Source of the DNA: Caulobacter sp048541825
GTDB lineage: Bacteria; Pseudomonadota; Alphaproteobacteria; Caulobacterales; Caulobacteraceae
Direction of reading: 5' to 3'
DNA: 64,000 nucleotides
Assembly: GCF_048541825.1 (NCBI RefSeq)
Contig: NZ_CP183332.1
Location: 3,286,001-3,350,000 of the forward strand
Shown here: piece after piece, positions 35,360-44,351 of the stretch
Layout of the letters: each line of letters opens with the position of its first letter
Numbering within the stretch: position 1 is the stretch's first letter
Position numbers and translations under genes: made by a program
The notes under the pieces: generated by a model
Databases searched by the model: none
Told to the model about the DNA's origin: nothing
What the model saw: only the letters and a program-made list of their open reading frames with translations

Positions 35360-36319
35360 ATGAACGCCCACGCCCCGGTCCGTCCGCCGCTCACCGTCGT
35401 GCTCGCCAGCCCCCGGGGCTTCTGCGCGGGCGTTGATCGCGCCATCCAGATCGTCGAGCGCGCCATCGAGAAATTCGGCGCGCCGGTCTATGTGCGCCAC
35501 GAGATCGTCCATAACCGCCATGTCGTCGATCGCCTGAAGGCGCTGGGCGCGGTATTCATCGAGGAGCTGTCCGAAGCCCCCGACGACCGCCCGATCGTGT
35601 TCTCGGCCCACGGCGTGCCCAAGTCGGTGCCGGCCGAGGCCAAGGCCCGCCAGATGATCTATCTGGACGCCACCTGCCCGCTGGTCTCCAAGGTCCATGT
35701 CGAGGCCCAGAAGCATTTCAATTCCGGCCGCGAGATCGTGCTGATCGGCCACGCCGGTCATCCCGAGGTGGTCGGCACCATGGGCCAACTTCCCGAAGGC
35801 ACCGTCACTCTGATCGAAAACATCGACGACGCTCGCGCCTGGATTCCCAAGGACGCGTCGAACGTGGCCTTCCTGACCCAGACCACCCTGTCGGTCGACG
35901 ACACCGCCGACATGGTCGACCTGCTCAAGGCCCGCTTCCCCGGCATCGCCGCGCCGCACAAGGAAGACATCTGCTACGCCACCACCAACCGTCAGGACGC
36001 GGTCAAGACCCTGGCCCAGGGGACGGAGCTTGTGCTGGTGGTCGGGTCCCGCAACTCGTCCAACTCGGTGCGTCTAGCGGAGGTCGGCCTTAAGGCCGGC
36101 GCCAAGGACGCCCGCCTGATCGACGACGCCGACGGCCTGGACTGGTCGTGGTTCGAGGGTGTCTCGCGGGTGGGCCTGACGGCCGGCGCCTCCGCGCCTG
36201 AAGATCTGGTGCAGGGCGTCATAGACGCCATCGCCGCCCGCTTCGATGTCACTATCGAAGACCTGATCGAGGCCCGAGAAACGGTGACCTTCAAGCTGCC
36301 GAGACTGCTGACGACCTAG
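35360..36319 (+). CDS. ispH: 4-hydroxy-3-methylbut-2-enyl diphosphate reductase
   Basis: Iron-sulfur enzyme (LytB) that makes isopentenyl and dimethylallyl diphosphate, the last step of the MEP pathway. 319 residues. The three cluster cysteines are visible: Cys22 in SPRGFCAGVDRAI, one in DATCPLVSKVH and one in DICYATTNRQDAV. The substrate-contact histidines are in HEIVHNRHVVD and IGHAGHPEV. First gene of an ispH-thrB-rnhA plus-strand series common in alphaproteobacteria. Confidence 0.97.
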   Translation: MNAHAPVRPPLTVVLASPRGFCAGVDRAIQIVERAIEKFGAPVYVRHEIVHNRHVVDRLKALGAVFIEELSEAPDDRPIVFSAHGVPKSVPAEAKARQMIYLDATCPLVSKVHVEAQKHFNSGREIVLIGHAGHPEVVGTMGQLPEGTVTLIENIDDARAWIPKDASNVAFLTQTTLSVDDTADMVDLLKARFPGIAAPHKEDICYATTNRQDAVKTLAQGTELVLVVGSRNSSNSVRLAEVGLKAGAKDARLIDDADGLDWSWFEGVSRVGLTAGASAPEDLVQGVIDAIAARFDVTIEDLIEARETVTFKLPRLLTT

Positions 36320-36362
36320 GCGACCTCTTGACCGCCAGCGCCGGCTCCCGCATCCCCCGATC

Positions 36363-37325
36363 ATGGCCGTCTATACCGACATCACCGACGAAGAACTCGC
36401 CGCCTTCCTGGCTGACTTCGACCTGGGGCAAGCCCTGGCGTTCAAGGGCATCGCCGAGGGCGTGGAGAACTCCAACTTCCTGCTGGAGACGGAGGCCGGG
36501 CGGTTCATCCTGACGGTCTATGAAAAGCGCGCCGCGCCGGAAGACCTGCCCTATTTCCTCAATCTGATGCGCTGGCTGGCCGATCGCGGCTTTCCCAGCG
36601 CCACGCCGATCGCCGATCGCGCCGGCCGCACGCTCAAGACCCTGCGCGGCAAACCCGCCGCCCTGGTGCAGTTCCTGACCGGCCTGTCGGTGCGTCGGCC
36701 CACCGTCGCCCACTGCCGCGAGGCCGGCGAAGGCCTGGCCCAGCTGCATCTGGCCGGCGAAGGCTATGGCGGCCGCCGGATCAACGATCTGGGCCAACCC
36801 TACTGGGCGCCGCTGTTTTCCAAGCATCGCAAGGGCGCCGAGGACCTGAAGCCCGGCCTGGCCGCAACCATCGAAAAGGACCTGGCCGAGCTGGCCCTAG
36901 CCTGGCCGCGCGACCTGCCGTCGGGCGTGATTCACGCCGACTATTTCCCCGACAACGTCTTCTTCCGGCCGGACGGCAGGTTCGCCGCCGCCATCGACTT
37001 CTATTTCGCCTGCGACGACAGCTACGCCTATGACGTGGCGGTGACCCTGAACGCCTGGTGCTTCGAGCCGGACGGCAGCTTCAACGCCACCGCCGCCGCC
37101 GCCCTGCTGACCGGCTATCAGCGCCGTCGCCCACTGAGCCCCGTCGAAAAGCAGGCCCTGCCGATCCTGGCGCGCGGCGCGGCGATGCGGTTCTTCCTGA
37201 CCCGCCTGGCCGACTGGAAGGCGACGCCCGCCGGCGCCCTGGTCAAGCCGCACGATCCCATGGAGTACGAGCGCAAGCTGGCCGTGCACCGCGAGGGCCT
37301 GACCCTGTTCGGAACCGGCGAATGA
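36363..37325 (+). CDS. thrB: Homoserine kinase (APH-fold type)
   Basis: Phosphorylates homoserine in threonine synthesis. The 320-residue protein has the aminoglycoside-phosphotransferase fold: GVENSNFLLETEAGRFILTVYEK for nucleotide binding, and catalytic-loop GVIHADYFPDNVFF followed by AAIDFYFACDDSYAYD. This is the alphaproteobacterial ThrB type, unrelated to the GHMP kinase of E. coli. It overlaps rnhA by ATGA. thrC, the next enzyme, is at the far right end of this window. Confidence 0.95.
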   Translation: MAVYTDITDEELAAFLADFDLGQALAFKGIAEGVENSNFLLETEAGRFILTVYEKRAAPEDLPYFLNLMRWLADRGFPSATPIADRAGRTLKTLRGKPAALVQFLTGLSVRRPTVAHCREAGEGLAQLHLAGEGYGGRRINDLGQPYWAPLFSKHRKGAEDLKPGLAATIEKDLAELALAWPRDLPSGVIHADYFPDNVFFRPDGRFAAAIDFYFACDDSYAYDVAVTLNAWCFEPDGSFNATAAAALLTGYQRRRPLSPVEKQALPILARGAAMRFFLTRLADWKATPAGALVKPHDPMEYERKLAVHREGLTLFGTGE

Positions 37326-37762
37326 CGCCCAAGGTCATCGTCTATACGGACGGCGCCTGTAAGGGGAATCCCGGCCCGGGCGGCTGGGGCGCGATCATGT
37401 TCTACGGCGAAAAGAAGAAAGAAATCTGCGGCGGCGAGGCCCATACGACCAACAACCGCATGGAGCTGATGGGCGCCATCATGGCCCTGGAAACCCTGAC
37501 CAAGCCCTGCAAGGTCGAGCTGCACACCGACAGCCAGTACGTGATGAAGGGCGTCACCCAGTGGATCCACGGCTGGAAGGCGCGTGGCTGGCGCACAGCC
37601 GACAAGAGTCCGGTGAAGAACGACGACCTCTGGAAGCGCCTCGACACCGCCCGCAACCGTCACGAGGTCGACTGGCGCTGGGTCAAGGGCCATGCCGGCC
37701 ATCCGTTGAACGAGCGCGCTGACGAACTGGCCAACAAGGGCCTGAGCGAACGGCGGGGCTGA
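37322..37762 (+). CDS. rnhA: Ribonuclease HI
   Basis: 146-residue ribonuclease that removes RNA from RNA-DNA hybrids. Catalytic residues are in YTDGACKGNPGPGGWGA (Asp), NRMELMGA (Glu), HTDSQYV (Asp) and RADELAN (Asp), with the flexible His in KGHAGHPLNERAD. It starts inside the thrB stop codon (37322), so the longer open frame from 37058 is thrB shadow. The genome thus has both type 1 (here) and type 2 (rnhB, 11153) enzymes. Confidence 0.96.
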   Translation: MTPKVIVYTDGACKGNPGPGGWGAIMFYGEKKKEICGGEAHTTNNRMELMGAIMALETLTKPCKVELHTDSQYVMKGVTQWIHGWKARGWRTADKSPVKNDDLWKRLDTARNRHEVDWRWVKGHAGHPLNERADELANKGLSERRG

Positions 37763-37772
37763 GGCGGCTGAC

Positions 37773-38261
37773 ATGAAGTTTGTCGGCTATTACCGCCTGC
37801 CGCCGGTGCGCGGCGTCTTCTTCAGTCCGGCCCAGGAGGAGCGCCTGCTGCTGCTGGGCTGCCAGGAGGTGTTCAGCGACCGCTGCCTGGCGGGCGGCGT
37901 CGTACGGACCGGTCTGGATCGCGCGATCGCCGCTTTGGAACCGGGCGGAGCCCTGGCCGTAGCCAACTTGCATGCCTTAGGCGGGGCAATGGTCGACCTG
38001 CTGGAGGTGATCCTGAAGCTCAAGGCGCGGGACCTGCATCTGATCGTCGTCCAGCCCGCCATCGACACCCGCACCGATCCCGGCTTTTTCGACGCCTGGC
38101 AGGCCTTGGCCACCTTCAACGGCGAGCGCGCAGTGATCCGCACCGCCGAAGCTTCGATGGTCGCCAAGGGGTTTCCCCAAGCGGGCCTGAAGGTCGAGGA
38201 GCCGGCGGAAGCCGACGGCCCGTCGCGAGACCTCAGGTCTTCAGCCGATAGCCCGTCTTGA
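37773..38261 (+). CDS. Resolvase N-terminal-like protein lacking the serine
   Basis: 162 residues. The opening MKFVGYYRLPPV resembles the serine-recombinase start GYxRVS, and the later pattern (RTGLDRAIAALEPGGALAVANLHALGGAMVDLLEVILKLKARDLHLIVV) follows the resolvase catalytic fold. But the position of the nucleophilic serine is occupied by Pro, and there is no helix-turn-helix DNA-binding tail. It is probably a stable, non-recombining domain protein, 10 bases after rnhA and so in the same operon. Its 3' end overlaps the convergent ABC permease by 29 bases. Function unknown. Confidence 0.72.
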   Translation: MKFVGYYRLPPVRGVFFSPAQEERLLLLGCQEVFSDRCLAGGVVRTGLDRAIAALEPGGALAVANLHALGGAMVDLLEVILKLKARDLHLIVVQPAIDTRTDPGFFDAWQALATFNGERAVIRTAEASMVAKGFPQAGLKVEEPAEADGPSRDLRSSADSPS

Positions 38262-38994
38262 AGATCCACCACACCGCCGTCAGGCAGATCGCCAGAAACA
38301 CGCAGGTCATGGCCAGACTGATGCCGACCCCGACGTCGGAGACGCCGTAGAAGCTCCAGCGGAAGCCGCTGATCAGATAGACCACCGGGTTGAACAGGGT
38401 CACCTTCTGCCAGAACTCGGGCAGCATGTTGATCGAATAGAAGCTGCCGCCCAGGAAGGTCAGCGGCGTGATGATCAGGGCCGGCACGATCTGCAGCTTC
38501 TGGAAGTTGTCAGCCCAGACCCCGATCACAAAGCCGAACAGGCTGAAAGTCACGGCCGTCAGCACCAGAAACAGCGCCATCACGAACGGATGGGCGATCT
38601 CGAACGGCACGAAAAGCCGGGCGGTGGCCAGGATCAGCAGGCCCAGCAGCACCGACTTGGTGGCGGCGGCGCCGACATAGCCGATCACCGTCTCGATCCA
38701 TGAGACCGGGGCCGACAGCAGCTCATAGATCGTGCCGGCCCATTTGGGCATGTAGATGCCGAACGCGGCGTTGGAGATGCTCTCGCTGAGCAGGGACAGC
38801 ATCACCAGGCCGGGAATGATGAAGGCGCCATAGCTGACGCCGTCGATGGACTGCATCCGCGAGCCGATCGCCGAGCCGAACACCACGAAATACAGCGAGG
38901 TCGAGATCACCGGGGCCAGGATGCTCTGGGCCAAGGTGCGGAACCACCGCGCCAGCTCGAAGCGGTAGATGGACTTGATGGCGTGCAGGTTCAT
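38233..38994 (-). CDS. ABC-2 type transporter permease
   Basis: 253-residue inner-membrane protein with six hydrophobic helices and the ABC-2 pattern (YELLSAPVSWIETVIGYVGAAATKS; LTFLGGSFYSINMLPEFWQKVTLFNPVVYLISGFRWSFYG). Partner of the ATPase encoded just upstream, with which it overlaps by 4 bases (38991-38994). The pair is likely an exporter of the NodJ/YadH type; the cargo is unknown. Confidence 0.92.
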   Translation of the reverse strand: MNLHAIKSIYRFELARWFRTLAQSILAPVISTSLYFVVFGSAIGSRMQSIDGVSYGAFIIPGLVMLSLLSESISNAAFGIYMPKWAGTIYELLSAPVSWIETVIGYVGAAATKSVLLGLLILATARLFVPFEIAHPFVMALFLVLTAVTFSLFGFVIGVWADNFQKLQIVPALIITPLTFLGGSFYSINMLPEFWQKVTLFNPVVYLISGFRWSFYGVSDVGVGISLAMTCVFLAICLTAVWWIFKTGYRLKT

Positions 38995-39917
38995 TTGGCG
39001 TCGCTCACGAGGCTGACGAAGATGTCTTCCAGCGAGCTCTGGCTGGTATGCAGATCCTTGAAATCGACACCGTCCTCACCGAGGCGGCGCAGGAGCTCGG
39101 CGATGCCGGTCTCCTCGGCCTGGGCGTCGAAGGTGTAGATCAGTTCGTGGCCGTCGCTGGCCAGCTCCAGCGGATAGCTGGACAGGGCGGTGGGGACGGC
39201 GGTCAGCGGGCTGTGCAGTTGCAGGGTCAGCTGCTTCTTGCCCAGCTTGCGCATCAGCACATCCTTGTCCTCGACCAGGATGATCTCGCCCTTGCTGATC
39301 ACCCCGATCCGGTCGGCCATCTCCTCGGCCTCCTCGATATAGTGGGTGGTCAGGATGATGGTGACGCCGCTTTCGCGCAGGGCGCGGACCATCACCCACA
39401 TGTCGCGACGCAGCTCGACATCGACGCCGGCGGTGGGCTCATCGAGGAACAGGATGGTCGGCTCGTGGCTCAGGGCCTTTGCGATCATCACCCGGCGCTT
39501 CATGCCGCCCGACAGCGTCATGATCTTGGCGTCCTTCTTGTCCCACAGGGACAGGTCGCGCAGGATCTTCTCGATATAGGCGTCGTTGGGGGCCTTGCCG
39601 AACAAGCCCCGGCTGAACCGCGTCGTCGCCCAGACGGTCTCGAAGGCGTCGGTGTTCAGTTCCTGCGGCACCAGGCCGATCTTGCTGCGAGCGGCGCGGT
39701 AGTCGCGCACCACGTCGTGGCCGTCGGCCAGGATCGTCCCCGTGCTGGGATTGACGATGCCGCAGATGATGCTGATCAGGGTGGTCTTGCCGGCCCCGTT
39801 GGGCCCCAGCAGCGCAAAGATCTCACCCTGGCGGATGTCCAGATCCACCGACTTCAGGGCCTGATGGCCTGAAGCATAGGTCTTGGTCAGACCCGATACC
39901 GATATGATGCCCGTCAC
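38991..39917 (-). CDS. ABC transporter ATP-binding protein
   Basis: 308-residue ATPase of the ABC-2 exporter. Walker A GPNGAGKTT, signature LSGGMKRR and Walker B ILFLDEPTAGVD are all present in the first 180 residues. A C-terminal domain of about 90 residues follows, similar to YadG-type ATPases. The GTG at 39917 (VTGIISVSGLTKTY) is chosen because the domain starts there and GGGGGA lies just upstream; the frame is open to 39965. Overlaps the permease by ATGA. Confidence 0.93.
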   Translation of the reverse strand: MTGIISVSGLTKTYASGHQALKSVDLDIRQGEIFALLGPNGAGKTTLISIICGIVNPSTGTILADGHDVVRDYRAARSKIGLVPQELNTDAFETVWATTRFSRGLFGKAPNDAYIEKILRDLSLWDKKDAKIMTLSGGMKRRVMIAKALSHEPTILFLDEPTAGVDVELRRDMWVMVRALRESGVTIILTTHYIEEAEEMADRIGVISKGEIILVEDKDVLMRKLGKKQLTLQLHSPLTAVPTALSSYPLELASDGHELIYTFDAQAEETGIAELLRRLGEDGVDFKDLHTSQSSLEDIFVSLVSDAK

Positions 39918-40016
39918 GGGTCCCCCTGAAGATCCCGCGCGATGCAAGCGGCGGGTAGCCGCCAAATGGGGACGCCCCGCTCCAGGCGCCAGACGTCGCC
40001 CCTCTTACGGCCCAGT

Positions 40017-40472
40017 TTAGTAGGCGCGCACCGTCAAGGTCGCGCCGTCGACGCCCACCACCTGGATGCGCTGGCCCGGCAGCGGCGGACCGCCGTCAAG
40101 CCGCGCCTGCCACTCCTTGCCGTCGACAAACACCCGGCCCATGCCGGCCTCGAAGGTCGACAGCACCTCGCCGTCGCGGCCGATCAGGCGCAGCAGCGGG
40201 TCGTTGAGATCGGGCGCATCGCCCTCGAGCACCGGCCGCAGATAGCGGCGGGCCAGATAGGTGGTGGCGATGGTCAGGATCGCGAACAGGGCGATCTCGA
40301 CCGGCAGGTTCATCGGCACGACCAGGGCCAGCACGCCGACCAGAGCCGAGGACGCCGCCGGCCACAGTAGCCAGCCACTGCCGGTCCCGACCTCGACGGC
40401 CAGGAAGATCGCGGCTACCGCCAGCCAGACCCAGAAGGGGTGCATTGCATAGAAGCTCGCCAGGGCGTCCAT
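40017..40472 (-). CDS. NfeD-like membrane protein
   Basis: 151-residue protein with three hydrophobic helices (FWVWLAVAAIFLAVEVG and following) and a C-terminal OB-fold domain (GRDGEVLSTFEAGMGRVFVDGKEWQARL). This is the short NfeD form that works with SPFH proteins in membrane domain organisation and quality control. It follows the SPFH gene by four bases, the classic pairing. The ATG at 40472 gives a complete first helix; upstream sequence is the SPFH gene. Confidence 0.88.
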   Translation of the reverse strand: MDALASFYAMHPFWVWLAVAAIFLAVEVGTGSGWLLWPAASSALVGVLALVVPMNLPVEIALFAILTIATTYLARRYLRPVLEGDAPDLNDPLLRLIGRDGEVLSTFEAGMGRVFVDGKEWQARLDGGPPLPGQRIQVVGVDGATLTVRAY

Positions 40473-40476
40473 CGGT

Positions 40477-41454
40477 TCAGACCCTCTTGGCGCCGCCGGT
40501 CGGCGTGTTGGTGCGCGGAATCGGCGGAGTGGGCGCAACGGCGCTGGAGCCGCCCAGCGTCTTGACCAGTTCGGCCACGCCCGCGACCGTTCCGGTCAGG
40601 CCCGCGAAGTCGGCGGGCACGATGACGGTCTTGGCGTTGGGCGAGCGGGCCAGCTCGCCGAAGGCTTCGACATATTTCTGGGCGATGAAGTAGTTGATGG
40701 CGTTGACGTCGCCCTTGGAGATGGCCTCCGACACGAAGGCGGTCGCCTTGGCCTCGGCCTCGGCCTCCCGCTCGCGGGCTTCGGAGTCGCGGAAGGCGGC
40801 TTCCTTGCGGCCCTCGGCCTGCAGGATGGCCGACTGCTTCTGGCCCTCGGCGCGAGCGATGGCGGCCTGCTTTTCGCCCTCGGCCTCGGTTATCACGGCG
40901 CGGCGCTCGCGCTCGGCCTTCATCTGGCGGGCCATGGCGTTGGTGATGTCAGCCGGCGGCGTCAGGTCCTTGATCTCGATGCGGGCGATCTTGACCCCCC
41001 AGGGACCGGTGGCGTGATCGATGGTCGACAGCAGGCGGGTGTTGATCTGGTCGCGCTGTGAGAGGACTTCGTCCAGCTCCATCGAACCGACCACGGTGCG
41101 CAGATTGGTCTGGGCCAGCTGGGTGATGGCGTACATCAGGTTGTCGACCTTGTAGGCGGCCTGGGCGGCGTCCATCACCTGAATGAAGACGATGGCGTCG
41201 ACCTTCACCGAGACGTTGTCCTTGGTGATGACCTCCTGCTGGGGCACGTCCAGCACCTGCTCCATCATGTTGACCCGCCGGCCGATGGTCTCGACGAAGG
41301 GGGTCAGGATGCTGATGCCGGGCTTGAGGGTGCGGGTATAGCGGCCGAACCGCTCGACCGTGAACTCGCGCCCCTGCGGCACGATCTTGATGACGCTGAT
41401 GACCAGAAAAATCGCCAGGACCAGGAGGACCAGCGGAACCAGATACGAGGCCAA
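40477..41454 (-). CDS. SPFH/Band 7 protein (stomatin/QmcA-like)
   Basis: 325-residue membrane-anchored scaffold protein. One N-terminal helix (LVPLVLLVLAIFLVISVIKIV) precedes the Band 7 domain (VPQGREFTVERFGRYTRTLKPG; GVKIARIEIKDLTPPADI). A coiled coil rich in Ala, Glu and Arg comes next (KAERERRAVITEAEGEKQAAIARAEGQKQ), then a Pro/Thr tail. It oligomerises into ring-like membrane microdomains. NfeD partner follows immediately. Confidence 0.92.
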   Translation of the reverse strand: MASYLVPLVLLVLAIFLVISVIKIVPQGREFTVERFGRYTRTLKPGISILTPFVETIGRRVNMMEQVLDVPQQEVITKDNVSVKVDAIVFIQVMDAAQAAYKVDNLMYAITQLAQTNLRTVVGSMELDEVLSQRDQINTRLLSTIDHATGPWGVKIARIEIKDLTPPADITNAMARQMKAERERRAVITEAEGEKQAAIARAEGQKQSAILQAEGRKEAAFRDSEAREREAEAEAKATAFVSEAISKGDVNAINYFIAQKYVEAFGELARSPNAKTVIVPADFAGLTGTVAGVAELVKTLGGSSAVAPTPPIPRTNTPTGGAKRV

Positions 41455-41487
41455 GACGACGCTCCTTGCACAACCAAGAGGCGCAGG

Positions 41488-41913
41488 TTAGCGCGGGGCG
41501 ATCTCCTCCGCCATGGAATCCGGAGCGGTCTCGCCACGCGGGATCACGCGAATGGATTGCGAGAGCTTCAGCGCCAGGGCCTGGCCTTTGCGCGCCGACT
41601 GCTGTTCGGCCTTGCGGCTGGCGGCGTCGCACAGCGGAAACTCGCCCTGACGCGCGGCAAAGCCGGTGTTGAATCGCTCGCGCAGCTGGGCGTCAAAGGC
41701 CTGTTCGGCCTGCTCCACCTCGGTCAGCCGCACCATGCGCGAGCGCCAGAACTGGTCGTTGAGGCCTTCGCAGGTCTGCCGCAGGGCGTGGCTCTCGCCC
41801 AGCGAATAGGCCAGGTCCAGCAGACGCTGGCGCTCTTCCGGCTCGCGCTCCTGGGCGAGGGCGGCGGTGGCCATGCAGGCGATGATCAGGGCGGCGACAG
41901 GCAAGCGAAGCAT
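41488..41913 (-). CDS. TIGR02301-family secreted protein
   Basis: 141-residue protein with a signal peptide (MLRLPVAALIIACMATAALAQE). The mature domain has conserved LLDLAYSLGESHALRQTCEG, WRSRMVRLTEVE and FNTGF segments and two cysteines. This is the alphaproteobacterial uncharacterised family known as TIGR02301. The ATG at 41913 starts the signal peptide; a GTG two codons earlier is an alternative and the open frame continues further to 42054. Function unknown. Confidence 0.82.
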   Translation of the reverse strand: MLRLPVAALIIACMATAALAQEREPEERQRLLDLAYSLGESHALRQTCEGLNDQFWRSRMVRLTEVEQAEQAFDAQLRERFNTGFAARQGEFPLCDAASRKAEQQSARKGQALALKLSQSIRVIPRGETAPDSMAEEIAPR

Positions 41914-42052
41914 GGTCACAGTATTCCCGGCTCGCGCTCTGATGTCACCACTACGCGCCCTTCGCGCGAGTCCGTGGCGATGTGATGGCGTATCGGGCCT
42001 TGCGATCGCCATGGATCGGCGCAAGGATAACCCTACTGCAAGGAGGTCTATC

Positions 42053-42262
42053 ATGACTGAAGTGCATTATGGCGTCATCCGGGTCGGCGATCACTGGGCC
42101 ATCGTGGGCGAGCACCTGCGATTTGGGCATTACGCGACGCAGCGTCAGGCCGCAGAGGCGGCCGGGCGACTGGCCGAGCAGTCCACGGGGGTCGGCATGC
42201 TGGTCCTGCTGGCCGTGCAGGACGACGATTTCACCCTGCCCGCGCCGACACTGCTGAGCTGA
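42053..42262 (+). CDS. Small DUF2188-like protein
   Basis: 69 residues: VIRVGDHWAIVGEHLRFGHY followed by TQRQAAEAAGRLAEQ, the pattern of DUF2188-type small proteins (beta strands then a helix). The start is fixed by AAGGAGGT five bases before the ATG, the best ribosome-binding site in the window, so strong translation is likely. The frame is open upstream to 41867, inside the TIGR02301 gene, but that is shadow. Function unknown. Confidence 0.75.
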   Translation: MTEVHYGVIRVGDHWAIVGEHLRFGHYATQRQAAEAAGRLAEQSTGVGMLVLLAVQDDDFTLPAPTLLS

Positions 42263-42268
42263 GCAAGC

Positions 42269-42802
42269 TCAGGCTTCGAGGGCCGACCGCCCCAGCCACG
42301 GCTTGACCACGCGCCAGACCTGCAGGGCCGAGGCCACGAAGCCGACGATCGAAGCCACGATCTGGAAGGCGTTCCAGACCGCCGCCACCAGAGGCCCCTC
42401 TACCAACATCGCCACCACCGGATAGATCAACTGGCTGACCACGATCCGGAACTGGGCGTAGGCTTGCGAATATTCGATCACGACCTGGCCGATCGTCGCG
42501 ATGATCAGCACGGCCAGAACCGGCGACCACAGCAGTGGCAGGATCAGCAGCAGAGCCAGCAAGGTGACCAGGCACTTGGCGATCAGGCTGGCGGTCGAGA
42601 CCATGGTCACACCCACGCCGACCACCACCGCCAGGCCGAGAAGAGCGAAACTGATCGGCAGGATCGTGTCGGCGACCTCGATCAGATCCCGCCCCAGGGC
42701 AAAGGTGACAAAGCCCGCGCCGGCCAGGACCAGCACAAAGGACGCCAGCCACAGGGCCCCGTACTCGCTGAGCCGCGTTTTGAGGACATAGCCAGTGCGC
42801 AT
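42269..42802 (-). CDS. Hypothetical four-to-five helix membrane protein
   Basis: 177-residue inner-membrane protein with helices LWLASFVLVLAGAGFVTFAL, LPISFALLGLAVVVGVGVTMV, IAKCLVTLLALLLILPLLWSPVLAVLIIATIG and LVAAVWNAFQIVASIVGFVASAL. No family is recognised. Few charged residues lie within the helices, so a transporter-like role is not indicated. It converges on the small DUF2188-like gene with a 6-base gap. Confidence 0.75.
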   Translation of the reverse strand: MRTGYVLKTRLSEYGALWLASFVLVLAGAGFVTFALGRDLIEVADTILPISFALLGLAVVVGVGVTMVSTASLIAKCLVTLLALLLILPLLWSPVLAVLIIATIGQVVIEYSQAYAQFRIVVSQLIYPVVAMLVEGPLVAAVWNAFQIVASIVGFVASALQVWRVVKPWLGRSALEA

Positions 42803-43039
42803 GCCGCGTTCTCCGTGGTGCGCTCCAGCCTGCCTTGGAAGCTTCGCCGCGTCGATTGGAAACTAAAGCACCGCTTGCGCGCTATGGCCGGACAAGCGGC
42901 GCGCCCATGGAAGATCCATCATGGCTGGCGCCGGTGAAAGCCAGGCGCCGCAGGGTCCGACCATGCCTCCAATCGCCGGCTGGGTGCGCTTCGCAGGCGC
43001 GAGGCAGGCCTGCGAAGCGCTCTATGCCCGAGGTGAAGG

Positions 43040-44005
43040 CTATCGATTGAGGGCGGCGATCCGGCTAATCGCCGCGCGGGCCTCGGCGACCAGCTGCTCG
43101 ACGATCACGCCGGCCGGCAGCACCTCGCGAATGCCGCCCGCGCTCTGGCCCATGGCGAAGCACGACTTTTCGGCCTCGAGGCCTTCGATCTGGCCGCCGA
43201 TGCCGCCCATGGCGCCATTGCGGATCGAGACCATGGCCTGCTGGGGGAAGCCCTGGATGTCCGCCGGGCGCGACTCCCAGTCCTCGACATAGGGGTTCTT
43301 CTTCACCCGCATCGGCTTGCCCGAATAGCAACGGGTGCGAACGGTGTCCTCGTCAGCCGCATCGACCACCGCCTGACGATAGAGGTCGCCGGCATGGGCT
43401 TCGGTCGAGGCGATGAACCGCGTGCCCATCCAGACGCCCTGGGCGCCCAGGGCCAGGGCTGCCGCCAGGCCCCGGCCGTCGTGAAGGCCGCCGGCGGCAA
43501 CCACGGGGATTTTCACGGCGTCCACGGCCTGGGCGACCAGAGGCAGGGTGCCGACCAGGCCGGTGTGGCCGCCGCCTTCGCCGCCCTGGCAGATCACGGC
43601 GTCACAGCCGGCCTGCTCGGCCTTGACCGCATGTTTTACCGCGCCGCAGACGACCATGACCTTCAGGCCCGCCGACTTCAGGCGCGCGATGATCGGCATC
43701 GGCACGCCCAGGCCCGCGATGAAGGATGACGCGCCCTCGGCGATGATGACCTCGACGCTGTCGGTCAGGGCGTCGGGAGTGGCGGCCAGCAGGTCGACGC
43801 CGAACGGCCGGTCGGTCAGGGCCCGGACCTGGCGCATCTGGTCGCGGATGAAGTCGGGCGAGGTGCCAGCCATACCCAGCACGCCATAGCCACCGGCGTT
43901 CGACACAGCCGCCGCCAGCGGGGCGTAGGAGACGCCGCCCATGCCGGCCAGCAGGATCGGGTGCTCGATGTCCAGTAGATCGCAAAGGGGCGTATGCAGC
44001 GCCAT
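43040..44005 (-). CDS. Nitronate monooxygenase / 2-nitropropane dioxygenase-like
   Basis: FMN-dependent TIM-barrel oxidoreductase, 321 residues. Segments HPILLAGMGGVSYAPLAAAVSNAGGYGVLGMAG, CQGGEGGGHTG and GLHDGRGLAAALALGAQGVWMGTRF are family hallmarks for FMN binding. Members oxidise nitronates or act as enoyl reductases, and sequence alone does not settle which. It is preceded (minus strand) by a short gap holding a tiny membrane ORF. Confidence 0.88.
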   Translation of the reverse strand: MALHTPLCDLLDIEHPILLAGMGGVSYAPLAAAVSNAGGYGVLGMAGTSPDFIRDQMRQVRALTDRPFGVDLLAATPDALTDSVEVIIAEGASSFIAGLGVPMPIIARLKSAGLKVMVVCGAVKHAVKAEQAGCDAVICQGGEGGGHTGLVGTLPLVAQAVDAVKIPVVAAGGLHDGRGLAAALALGAQGVWMGTRFIASTEAHAGDLYRQAVVDAADEDTVRTRCYSGKPMRVKKNPYVEDWESRPADIQGFPQQAMVSIRNGAMGGIGGQIEGLEAEKSCFAMGQSAGGIREVLPAGVIVEQLVAEARAAISRIAALNR

Positions 44006-44085
44006 GAAACCCGTCCTCCCATTATTTTCCAGGAGAATGAGCGTCGGTTCGGCAGGCTAGCAAGCGTGCCGCGAGGTCAGCGGGA

Positions 44086-44223
44086 TCAGACCCTGTCGCT
44101 GCGCACCGCCTCGGTGGTGGCCTCGGTCGTGAAGAAGCAGGCGGCCATCGCCGTCAGCATGATGGCGATCAGGGCCAGCATGCCACGCGGGGGAGCCAGA
44201 GCGACGACGTCTTGCGGGGTCAT
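44086..44223 (-). CDS. Possible 45-residue membrane peptide
   Basis: A short frame (MTPQDVVALAPPRGMLALIAIMLTA and on) with a single hydrophobic helix (LALIAIMLTAMAACFF) and a polar tail. GAGGAAA lies seven bases before the ATG, which favours translation. The gap it sits in is otherwise empty. Short length makes this tentative; conservation in relatives would decide. Confidence 0.45.
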   Translation of the reverse strand: MTPQDVVALAPPRGMLALIAIMLTAMAACFFTTEATTEAVRSDRV

Positions 44224-44351
44224 CTTTTCGTTTCCTCGAAAGGCGCCCGGATCTGACGTCCAGGCTACCTTCCGAAAAACTCTCTCACCAAGCCGGCGGC
44301 TTCGCAAGGCCCTTGTGCAGAAGGGTTTTCTTCGACTCCGGAGTCCAGAAA

